Below, piece after piece: positions 35,863 through 45,303 of a DNA stretch of 64,000 nt. A model generated the notes under the pieces. It ran no database searches. It saw nothing but the letters and a program-made list of their open reading frames with translations, and had not been told where the DNA came from. Position numbers and translations under genes: made by a program. The stretch is taken from NCBI GenBank assembly GCA_014925825.1, contig JACGCK010000032.1, positions 248,001-312,000 on the forward strand, in the 5' to 3' direction. The DNA is from Pholiota molesta. Taxonomy: Eukaryota > Basidiomycota > Agaricomycetes > Agaricales > Strophariaceae. Position 1 is the stretch's first letter; each line of letters begins with the position of its first letter.

Positions 35863-37391
35863 TTACAGGCATTGAGAGTAGTATGCTATAAGGAAGGATC
35901 CGGTTCAACATCCTGAAAATGAACAAGAAAGGAAAAAGGAAACTTACCGTTGGAGACCGTGCACTTGAATGGGGCAGCGCTAAAAGAAAGGAGGTTGCAA
36001 AGTCAGACCAAGGAAGAATAAAAGATTCCCGCCAAGACATATATCATACCAGGTAGTAGCGCCAGTCCATCCCTGGCCACCGCACTGAGCGTATTGAGCA
36101 GCGCCGCCAGCGCTGGAGGTGGAGGTGGGAGACGCAGAGGTGGCTGTCCCGCTGGCAGTGGTGGTGCCGGGCTGAGTGCTGGATGCCACGGTCGACGAGG
36201 ACGAACCGCCGCTCAAGGGCCCGATCTGGCTGGGGACGGTAGCCTAAAGCCAACGCGCATCAGAAACACAGCAATTATCATTCGACTTAGGAGCAAGCTG
36301 GCTTACGGTGGCACCAGCGTACAGGGGGGGTCCTGGAATGGGGTACGTGGTCTCGGTCTGGGCCACGTTGGTGTAGATGTCGACGGTCACTGTATAAAGG
36401 TAGAGTTAAGATGCTGCGCATTGGTTAGTGCAGGTTAAGATGAAGACTAACATCCGGGGTCGGTGTTGCTGTAGCCACCGGGGAAAGTGACGAGCTCGGC
36501 AGCGGTGGGCGCGAGGGTTCCTCCGCCAGTGATGGTGAGCTGGGCGCACTCGGGGTACATTTGCTACATTGTCGGATCGCGTTAACGTTGTCCCTTTGAT
36601 TATTGAGAAGATGGAATGTGCTTACAGCAGGGAGCGAGTGAAGGGCAATGGTCTCGAAGCGAATGAGGTACGCGCCGCTTGGGACAGACGCGGGGATGGT
36701 GGAGGTCCAGGTGTTGTTCTGGGAGATCATCAGACCCGCACCCCAACTGCCGGAGTAGATGGTTCCAGACAGGAGGCCGGCTTGGTCGATCTTGAACTAT
36801 AGGAAGCGATATAGTAAGTAAGAATATGTAGATTTTCTAGTTGGAGGTGAAAGAGATACGGACCCATTTCAAGGTGTTGGCATTGACACCAGTGCAAGTT
36901 GTTCCAGGGCATTGAGCAAGGTATGTGAGCTATAGATTTGCAAGATAGTTTGCATAAATTTAATCAAGCACTAGAGAAAAATACGCACCTGAGGGCCGTA
37001 TGGGTGGGGCCATGGGTTGTTCCAGTACGCAGTGATCTTGGAACCAGCTGCAACGGTAGCGGTCAATTGCAAAGCACTGGACGTGCCGTCGTCATTGCAC
37101 GCGAGAGTGTCAACAGTCGCATCTTGAATGGGGTTGCTAGACAAAACAGAACAAATGGAATTTAGCTCCGAATTGAATAAAGAAAAGAAGCCTTCTTCTC
37201 TTTCAAGCGTAGGAAGAAGCTAATACATACTAGGACGACCAAGGGCGCTGGATACTGGTCTGGCCGGTGGGGGTGTTGTAAGGACTCCATCCGTTGTACC
37301 ATGACCCAGCAACGGAGTAGTACAGAACACCACCATGGGCAGCGACCTGTTGCACGAAGAGCGCGACAGCGAGAGTTGTGAGTCCAAACAT
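35863..37391 (-). CDS. AA9 lytic polysaccharide monooxygenase with C-terminal CBM1
   Basis: Secreted copper enzyme that oxidatively cleaves cellulose and related glucans. Exons on the minus strand: 37391-37231, 37136-36989, 36929-36864, 36796-36626, 36563-36452, 36389-36307, 36243-36050, 35979-35948 and 35885-35863, giving 329 residues. Signal peptide residues 1-18 ([18 protein letters not shown]) leave His19 as the mature N-terminus, the first histidine-brace ligand. The second is the His of [28 protein letters not shown] and YPECAQLTI are typical AA9 blocks. The motif usually written RHE reads RFE here. A Ser/Thr-rich linker leads to a complete CBM1 ([11 protein letters not shown], then [16 protein letters not shown]) assembled from three exons. 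The last exon is 23 nt. Presence of the CBM1 implies cellulose targeting. Confidence 0.93.
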
Positions 37392-39254
37392 TCTTCAGGC
37401 TAAAGCTCGATAACAAAAATTGACTTGGCACGAGGGTAGAACTCTGGAGACACTGAGCCAAGCACTTACGACTTCCGCCTTTTAAGCGTTGGAAGGCGTC
37501 GCACAATTCAGTCGGCCAATCCATCGCATAAACATCGCGAGTACCCTCTATGAACTCGCGTCGCATGACGAATGACGAGAGGAAGAAGAAGAGAGTTGAT
37601 CGGCTCACGTGCTAAACGCGAGGTGGTTGGTCCGGGGAAATAGGCCGCCTCGTCGTGAGACCATTGACAAACAGACAAGCCTATGCCGAGGAGAAAAGAG
37701 TGCGACGTCAAAGAGGAACGGAACATGTATCTCACAGGAAGAACGGCACCGCCAGGTTTCTGACTGGCGGATCAACGTCGCGCATCCGGCGAATATCCGA
37801 GAATTATGGGTCCCTTCGCTCATTGGCGCCGGTAGCTTTTACTTAGCTGCGCTGGCTGCTCCATCACTGTCGTATGCCAGCGTATGCCGTGGGCCCAGTA
37901 AGGTAAGAGGCTAAAATAACCAGTGCGTCGGATGAATATCTATGAATATCCTCCATGAGTTCGAACTACATGAAAAAAATGATAAAGATAGTACTTTTGG
38001 ATGTTTTTCGGCTGAATCGAGGAGAAGCAAGCAGTCCTGTAAGATACTCTACATACGTTTCTGAATTCACAAACGTAATAGACAGTCACGAAACCAGGAA
38101 TAGACGAATAAGCGTTGGCAGCTGACCTCATGGGCATAGATGTTAGGAAGCAAGGTCGGCGAGACAGAATACAATCGCGACGGCTCGTTCGTCAGAGTAT
38201 GTCTGTATAGTAATATGCTTATTGTGGAAAGAGCTTGTCATGAGAAAGGATGTACGGATGTTGTACGGATGTGAAGTGTTATCGATTATCATTAACGCAC
38301 TGGAATAAGACATTCAGATGACAGAAATCCTTGAATTCAAATCGAAATCTGCCGCAGATTTTAGATCTGATTTATTAGCTTGACATAACTAATGCAGTGA
38401 CGGTTGCATGAACCTTGATTAAGATCAAGAGGCCTGCTTTCATCTTCAAAAGGAGTCCGTCGGGTTGAGAATGAGTCGTTCAATTGATCGTCATAGAGGG
38501 AGAGTAACTGCCAGGTCCGACGATTGTTTTGGTCGAGGAAATGGCAAGCGCACACGTGTCCACAGACCATTCAAAATTACATGGAAAATGAGTCTATCAT
38601 GCTGACTGATGAACGCCTCAATACTTCTCAAGAACCAACCAATAACAGTATTACGGATCAAATCATAATCTGATATAGCATCCTCTTCACAACATTCTGG
38701 CTTGGAGAAATACAAGCAGAGGGAAAGGCAAGAAAATTTGCTCGAAAGCTCGATTGAGTTTTGGTTTCGCCGCTTCGCGAAAATCCACCATACCAAAAAT
38801 AAGCTGGAACCTCGTCTTGTTGCGATTCCAGCCATCCTTGTTGCGGCGTAGTGAGATTTTCCAGTTTCATTAACAAGTTCTATCTTTGGGAGAGCTTATA
38901 CCAAATTCTTATGGGAGCTCGATCTGAGGATGGTAGATACGTCGACACGAGGCGCATTAGGAGGACCAGTATAGGTACAATGGGTCCTTTGTGACTCATT
39001 GTGAGCTAGACCAGGAAGATCATGAATTGTTTTATTTTTAACTCACTTTTAGGATATAAAGGCCGCCAAGTGCGTGCGCGTTGTATTGTGTGTTGTGTAC
39101 AAGCTACTCGCAGTAACTTGCCTTCGCCATCCTCATAGTATAACAAGCAACATCAAATTCAACTAGGTGAGTCTGTACCTTCAAAGTGTCTGTGTGGCGC
39201 TAATGTTGAGCTAACGACTTAGGCAGAGGTTGACTGGGTTGACTTTTTATAACC
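37392..39254. other. intergenic, promoter side of two divergent genes
   Basis: No supported gene. The left end is the AA9 promoter side, the right end the promoter of the small-protein gene at 39255. Frames at 38361-38876 (minus) have no recognisable family. Confidence 0.4.
39053..39060 (+). promoter_or_regulatory. TATA-like element of small-protein gene 1
   Basis: TATAAAGG about 200 bp upstream of the ATG at 39255. The leader between them appears to contain an intron (donor GTGAGTCTGT near 39166, acceptor before GCAGAGGTTGACTGGG). The leader intron ends are conserved in the second copy of the gene, which supports transcription from here. Confidence 0.4.
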
Positions 39255-39746
39255 ATGACGACTCCCCCAAGGTTCCTCGAGAGCGTTTACGATACGTACC
39301 CCGATGATCAATCCACGAAAGAAGTTTTCATACAAGCTGCAAACATCTCATATAGTGGAATAATCAGCGATCGTCATGTTTTGATCTGGTGGTCAAACGG
39401 CGTAGACGCGGCATCCGACACACCGATGCCTGTCAGACAAGTAATCCAACTCACTGGTCAGGCTGGAAACTACAGCTACTTCTATCCCGTCGCCAATTCG
39501 CATTTGCCCGACGTAATAAACGAGAATTTCCAAGCTTCATTGGGCGAGCTCACTCGCGTTCAGCGCGATCAGATCGTTATCTTGTCCAAGGCCATAGTCT
39601 TTGAGAAGAAATCCACTGTAAATGGATGCCACGCTTGGACAAGGGATTTGCTTGACGCTATGGTCACTGCAGAACTGCTCAGCCAAGAACGCTTTCATGA
39701 GATTGTTAGGACTATTCCCCTAGTCCGACGCCGAGCTGAGGTTTAA
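39255..39746 (+). CDS. small conserved fungal protein, paralogue 1
   Basis: Single exon, 163 residues, no signal peptide or membrane helix, probably cytosolic. I do not recognise a named family with certainty. Order of visible features: PPRFLESVYDTYPDDQ, then a beta-type stretch with RHVLIWWSNG, then RQVIQLTGQAGNYSYFYP, and near the C-terminus GCHAWTRDLLDAM followed by a helix ending in LVRRRAEV. The order, an early His in a beta strand and a late Cys followed by an aromatic residue and a helix, recalls circularly permuted NlpC/P60 or LRAT-type papain folds and fungal DUF6914-like proteins. This is inference only. A paralogue about 81% identical by eye lies at 43678-44166. A leader intron upstream is shared by both. 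Confidence 0.72.
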   Translation: MTTPPRFLESVYDTYPDDQSTKEVFIQAANISYSGIISDRHVLIWWSNGVDAASDTPMPVRQVIQLTGQAGNYSYFYPVANSHLPDVINENFQASLGELTRVQRDQIVILSKAIVFEKKSTVNGCHAWTRDLLDAMVTAELLSQERFHEIVRTIPLVRRRAEV

Positions 39747-40519
39747 GAATGTTACGGATTGCGACACCACAATGCACCATTCACCTGGTACGTGCTCATT
39801 TGCGATCATGGAGTGGTCGTCTTTGACGAGACTTATCAAACAGACATTATTGGCAACTGGGCCATGACCTGAATGAGCCGTCATAATCTGTGTCGTGATC
39901 ACTGGCTATTGTCTTCTGCATTTTGTAGATTTCTGTCACTGTTCAAATCTCTTGAAATACAATTTCCCTTTGGTTTGCCAATTTAAATCCAGTTGAATGT
40001 TCGTATGAACACAATTGCACGCCCATTCCTTAATATTTAGCCCAGATTGCTAATCATCAACAGACGAAAAGAAAAGGCTGTGTACATATGTATTACTCCG
40101 CTTTAGCTCCGCTCAAATATTATCAGTTCCACTCGAACATCACATCAAAATGTTACTGCCACTCTTCTTCGCCTTCTCTGTTCAATTCCTATCATCTATG
40201 CACAGTATGGTAGGCCCCATTGTTGATTTGTTCTTGCATTTTACCTCATAAGCTTTATAGATTGTAAAACACGCACGTCATATTCATTCGAACACGGATA
40301 TACAATCGGTGCTTCCGCGGTCGGAGGCAGATTTATGGAAATTAGCAGATTTCTCCTCCCGCGGTGTGCCCTGCCCCAACAGAATCTTTCTTATAGCTCC
40401 TGGTATCCTTTTAAAATATGGGCTAACATACTCGGAAGAAGTCTATGCGATGCGATTCGCTCGCGATATTGCCAAACTACCAGTCCCCAAGGTTCTCCAT
40501 CACCCTCCTCGCCGTCGCC

Positions 40520-41548
40520 GATATCGTTAGTGATTGACACGGGTTTTCAAACCCGTGCGGGTTTGGGCCACGGGTTTGCCGGGTACGGGTTGGGGTCTGG
40601 CTTTTCCACCCAGCCTCAACCCGTACCCCCAGTCGCGGGTCACGCGGGTGCACGGCCGCCCAATGCCGACCGATTCAAGCTCCGAATGAAATCGAAATCA
40701 ACGAAATCAACTCGTTGATTGCTTGTTGATTTCGATCTCTTCACGGCCGCGCGCCCCTCCCCTCCAATGAGGGATGTGGGCCGGCCTAAACCACTCAATT
40801 CCGCACGCAGCAACTAACCGACACGCCAGTGCACCCGACGCTGACAGGAACACGTACACACGGCATCCACGCGAACACACCGTGACGAGCAACAGCTGAT
40901 GACAACGCGGGCGGCGGCAATGACGGACGACGAGGCGACCACGGAGGGCGATGCCGGAGGACGAGGACGACAGCGCAACAACACCACCCCGACTCCAACT
41001 TCCAACAGCCCCTTCCCTCGCTCCCACCGCCCGCACCCGCGCCCCGGCCTCCAGCCACGCCCTTCGCTGCGCCGCAACCCCACTTCGATACGCGCGGCGG
41101 GGGCGGGTTCTATTCGCCGCCCGCGGCTGTGTATCCGATGGCGTTCGGGCGCCCGCTGCCGGGGGCGGTGGTGTACACCGCGGGGGATTTGCGGATCGGG
41201 GCGGCGGCGGTGTTGGCGGTGTGAGGGGCGGGGGAACACGGATGACGCGGACAACGGTGGACGAGTCGACACCGCGTCTGAGCGCAACGGGGCAGGTGCA
41301 CAGGCACCCCGACCGTCTGCATGCACAATGAGCGCTGCAATTGCAGCCTCTGCGGTATGCAGACGCTTGGAGGTGCTTACCCGTGGTTGGTACCCACGCG
41401 GGTTTTGAGACCCTCAAGACCCGTCGAACCCGCTACCCAAACCCGCCGAAACCCCTACCCACGCTCGCGGGTACGGGTTTTTGCGGGTATGGGTACGGGT
41501 CGGCCTCTTGGCACCCATGGGTTACCCGTGTCATTCACTAGATATCGT
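40520..41548 (+). repeat. 8-bp target-site duplication flanking the element
   Basis: GATATCGT at 40520-40527 and again at 41541-41548, exact. Eight base pairs is the hAT-superfamily length. Confidence 0.93.
40528..41540 (+). mobile_element. non-autonomous hAT-type DNA transposon, 1013 bp
   Basis: Terminal inverted repeats are TAGTGATTGACACGGGT on the left and its complement TAGTGAATGACACGGGT on the right, one mismatch in 17. The flanks are exact 8-bp duplications. Subterminal regions on both sides are packed with copies of ACGGGT / ACCCGT and GGGTACGGGT, as expected for transposase-binding sites. Internal palindromes include CACGGGTTTTCAAACCCGTG at the left end and ATCGAAATCAA...TTGATTTCGAT at about 40691-40735. 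No transposase is encoded; the long internal frames are GC-rich overlaps on both strands. Close agreement of the terminal repeats suggests a recent insertion. Confidence 0.92.
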
Positions 41549-42133
41549 GCAGGGGAGTCTTCAGGAGTTTGGTACATCTGCATGGAACAATGTCCCGGAA
41601 CCTCTCTGGACAAGGTCATCGACAATATGACCACTCAGGAACTCGGTCACGTAGCTGAACAGCTTAAAGTGATTCTTAAATGCATGGCTTCTATCAAGGC
41701 GAATAGTCTCGGTTCCGTTTCTGGGGGACCTTATCGTAATTTTTTCTTCCCGACATACACCAGCCCGAAATATGCTTTCTCGACAACTGGAGAATTCATC
41801 GATCATTACCGCCAGACACTATTGCTTTACAGTGGAGAAGCGTATACAGAAACATTTTTGTCTCAATTTCCATGTAATGCTGCAATCCGTTTCACGCATG
41901 GTGACTTGCTGCCAAAGAACATAATTGTCCAGGGATCGACCATTACAGGCATCATCGACTGGTACACAGGTGGCTTTTACCCTGAATTCTGGGAGTACTG
42001 CCGAATGCACGATCCATATCTCATGACTCCAGGTTGGGATCACGTCTTACGCCAGGTCTTTCCTGGAGAGCGCCGCGAAACAGAAATTAGGGCGCTACGG
42101 TGCATGATGGATGGCTTCGAACATAACTTTTGA

Positions 42134-43677
42134 TAGGAGAAAGGTTGCAATCATGCCTGTCTTTACTTGCCTTCCTGTAGACTTCTCCTTGCATACATTT
42201 AATTTTAATTTTAGGCTGATATCACATCGGAATATATTCCCATCTTATTCTGTGAGCCTGAGCCTAAAATGCAGAGGAAATAGAATGGGTTGTGCTTGGC
42301 TTGTTGAATTTCCCCATAATATGCATTCATAAAAGAAAGACAGAACATCAAAGTCTTACAAAACACAGCAAAGACTAAGTGGGAGAGGGAGTACTGTACT
42401 ATCTCGACCGTAGGTTCACACCATGTTACGCGTTACGCTTATAATTCACGGAATAACATGTTCATTTTCAAAAATTACGGGTTACCGAACAAAAAAATAG
42501 GTTCATTTTGGGACTTTTGGGACTCAGCCGTGACTTGCTGATTTTTTTGAATCTAATACATGTTCACCCATGAAAATTAAGCGTTACATTTTTTGGGATA
42601 GGTTCAAATTTATGGTGCGTTACGCGTTACATGAACATACGGTCGAAATAGTACAGTACTTCTACCATAAAATTGCCTATAATGTGACTCATTGCTAGGG
42701 AACACTCACCATGCAGTTGTTTGTTTATGGATCTAACACAGCCATTTTCTCATAGGTTCAAATACCTCTCCCTTGGATACTTGTCTTGAGGGCCATTGCT
42801 TTGCATGGCATATACTTGTCTAAGTCTTTCCTTCTTAGCTTTGATTTTGAGTGCTTTCGAAAGGAAATCCTTAAAAGTCAAAGGAAATCATATTATATAT
42901 TGTTCTGTGTACACAAGGAAATGCTATCCTAGAATCTATTTTATTTCTACTAACAAAGAGAAAGAAAAAGTGGAGGAGGGCAGCAGGGATAGGAAGAAGG
43001 TGCTATAGCTAGATTGGGAAGGCCATAAAATTAACTGATTGAGATTCCAGGAGAAGACATTGACAAGCTTCTGAATGAATACGATAGACCGGATCTTCTC
43101 TAGTTTGGTTCAGACGAGATGGTGCAATTCTGTGAATACCTCTTTGAAAAAATTGGATCGCCAGAGTTGAGTGTAAAAGTTGGCTGGAAGGTATGTCTCA
43201 GCATGCTTGAATGTGCTGAAGAGGAACACACAGCTGCTGGGGCAGGAGGAAACTGAATTCATCTCAAATAGCACTTAAAATGGTGTGGCATCCCTATAAT
43301 TCGATTTTTGAACGAAATACATAGAGTATATACTTTCAAGTAGTTTTACTAGATACTACATGCATTTTAGAAGATACTTAGACGATTTTTAGACCCCCTA
43401 GTGCGGTGCTACACATTTCGTGCACTCATGAAGATCGGATGTGGTACAGCGGGAGCGTGTGAATGGACGTCGGCGCGGCTGCATGTGACGTGTCGGCTAT
43501 GCGAGGCGCAAGTTCAAATGTCGAGTGTTGGTCGAGTGAGCCTTGCGGTTCTCGGCCACCGTAGCCATTTGCACAGTATAACAAGCAACATCGTGAGTTT
43601 TACCTTCAATATGGTTGTTTGGAGCTAACATTGAGCTAGGAACTTAGCCAGAGCTGACTGGGTTGACTTTTATAACC
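42134..43677. other. spacer between the two duplication units
   Basis: Contains a TA-flanked MITE (42394-42656), an unassigned AT-rich stretch, and at about 43050-43250 a broken frame (DEMVQFCEYLFEKIGSPEL and VGWK) faintly resembling the Dcn1 cullin-neddylation domain. From about 43530 the sequence matches the leader of small-protein gene 1. Confidence 0.45.
42394..42656. mobile_element. 263-bp MITE with TA target duplication
   Basis: Left end CTGTACTATCTCGACCGTA and right end (complement) CTGTACTATTTCGACCGTA, flanked by TA on both sides (42392-42393, 42657-42658). The inverted repeat continues, with small gaps, to a GTTACGCGTTACGC block on each side, about 40 nt in all. The interior is AT-rich and non-coding. 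TA duplication points to the Tc1/mariner-type group. It sits 260 bp after the APH stop codon. Confidence 0.82.
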
Positions 43678-44166
43678 ATGGCGGCTCCCCCAAGATTTCT
43701 TGAGAGCGTTTACGATACGTACCCCGATGATCAATCCACGAAACAAGTCTTTATACAAGCTGCAAACCTCTCATATAGTGGACTCGGCGATCGTCATGTT
43801 TTGGTCTGGTGGTCAAACGGCGTAGACGCGACATCCGACACACTGATGCTTGTCAGACAAGTAATCCAGCTCACTGGACAGCCAGGAAACTACAGCTACT
43901 TCTATCCCGTCGCCATTTCTCATTCGCCCGAGGTAATAAACGAGAATCTTCAAGCTTCGCTGGGCGAGTTCACTCGCGATCAGCGCGATCAGATCATTAT
44001 CTTGTCCAAGGCCATAGCCTTTGAGAAGAAATCGATTGCAAATACATGCCGCGTTTGGACAAGGGATCTGCTCGCCGCTATGGTCACTGCAGGGCTACTC
44101 AGCCAAGAGCGCTTTCATGAGATTGATACGGCTATTCCCCTTGTCCGACGCCGACCTGAGGCTTGA
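43678..44166 (+). CDS. small conserved fungal protein, paralogue 2
   Basis: Single exon, 162 residues. It is collinear with the paralogue at 39255-39746 except for a one-residue deletion (GLGDRH versus GIISDRH). About 30 substitutions are spread over the length, but the His of RHVLVWWSNG, the YFYP block and the Cys of CRVWTRDLL are kept. The upstream leader (AACAAGCAACATC, GCTGACTGGGTTGACTTT, TATAACCATG) is also shared. Conservation of frame at this divergence suggests both copies are under selection. Function is not known. Confidence 0.72.
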   Translation: MAAPPRFLESVYDTYPDDQSTKQVFIQAANLSYSGLGDRHVLVWWSNGVDATSDTLMLVRQVIQLTGQPGNYSYFYPVAISHSPEVINENLQASLGEFTRDQRDQIIILSKAIAFEKKSIANTCRVWTRDLLAAMVTAGLLSQERFHEIDTAIPLVRRRPEA

Positions 44167-45303
44167 GAATCCTACAAATTGCAACATCATAATGCACTTG
44201 TCAAGTTCACCTGGTATGTGCTCATTTTATTGATCATTAAGTTTTGCCTCTGATTTAGGACCATCACATAGACACTGGAAACTGGGCCATGGCTTGAAAG
44301 AGCCATGATAATCTGCGTCTTGTTCACTGGCTATCGACTTCTGTTAGTAAATTGTTGTCGCTGTTCAAATATAATTCTATCATGTATTGCCAATTTAAAC
44401 CCAATCAACTTCTTTTGAACACAACTGCATTCATTCACTGGCATTTCCCCAGATATATGGCCATCTGAAATCAATATGATCATATTTATTTAGTCTATAT
44501 TGGCGCTAAGGTACATTTTGGACGATTTCAAACATAAAAGTAATTGCGGCTTATAACGGGATAAAGGTTGCAATTATTCCTGTTTCCTTTGCATGTCTCT
44601 CTGTGGACTTCTCTTCGCTACATTCAATTGTATCTTAGGTTTATGTCACACTGGAGTAGCGAGTTTGTATGTATTCCATACCATTTCACTGAGGTTCGTA
44701 TGTCCATTCACAACATACAGTACTTACTGCCGTTTGTACAGATGATGGCACTCCAATTGTTTCCGACGAATTCTATAATTGCGGAGGAGGTATGCAAAAA
44801 AGTGTTTGGCCGCCATGGCTGCATATTATAGGCCGAGTTATTTTCTTCACCACCCAGTCACTACTCACTATCTTTGCAGAGACGCAGTCCTAGACAAGCT
44901 GTCACAACCATATTTAAATAAGTCCACAATATTATACAAAGTATGCGATAACTACGAAGTGTGGCTAGCCACCGAGAGGCAAAAAGAAAGGGCTATATAC
45001 GTGAACTAGAACAAAAGACGGATGGATGCTATAGACATTAAATTATTACACAGCTTGGATACTATTACAAGAACACCTATGCAAGAACACGCGAACGAAC
45101 GGAATGGCGCCGAGGAGATCGAATGATAACGGACAAATGACTGCTGGATGATCCGACAGAGGCTCCGAGCTTCGAGTGGTTCCGACTCGACGATAATAGA
45201 CAGTCGTTCTCTCTGCGAACACCATCCGCATGATAAGCCAGAATCGATGGCACAAGATACCGCATTCAGACAGCAGCAGAAATAAAAGGCGAGGAAGGAC
45301 ACC
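44167..45303. other. 3' flank of duplication unit 2 with trace of the lost kinase
   Basis: Sequence after the stop matches the region after paralogue 1. At about 44555-44690 it matches the 3' flank of the APH gene (GATA.AGGTTGCAAT..T, GACTTCTC.TT). No kinase coding sequence remains between, so the kinase has been deleted from this unit. Confidence 0.6.

Larger units (their letters stand above)
40150..42133 (+). pseudogene. APH-type phosphotransferase gene interrupted by a hAT-like element
   Basis: An aminoglycoside-phosphotransferase-fold kinase gene split by an insertion. Exon 1 is 40150-40209 and exon 2 starts at 40261. The reading frame runs through KYGLTYSEEVYAMRF and AKLPVPKVLHHPP to 40527, where the element supplies an immediate TAG. 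The right part resumes at 41549 with AGESSGVWYICMEQCPGTSL, FTHGDLLPKNII (catalytic loop) and GIIDWYTGGFYPEFWEY (metal-binding DW). Precise excision with one target copy would give 303 residues. Splicing from GTTAGT at 40526 to GTGCAG ending at 41552 would give 301 residues in frame. So it is either a disrupted gene or a working gene with a transposon-derived intron; the sequence cannot decide. The fold is common in fungi; the substrate is unknown. Confidence 0.85.

Noticed and set aside
40707..41417. 236-codon minus-strand frame inside the hAT-type element
   Set aside because: No transposase or other motif; overlapping frames of similar length exist on both strands because the element is GC-rich without stops.
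40526..41541. Alternative acceptor CACTAG at the element's right end
   Set aside because: Joining there leaves five extra bases and breaks the kinase frame, whereas GTGCAG 11 bases further keeps it.
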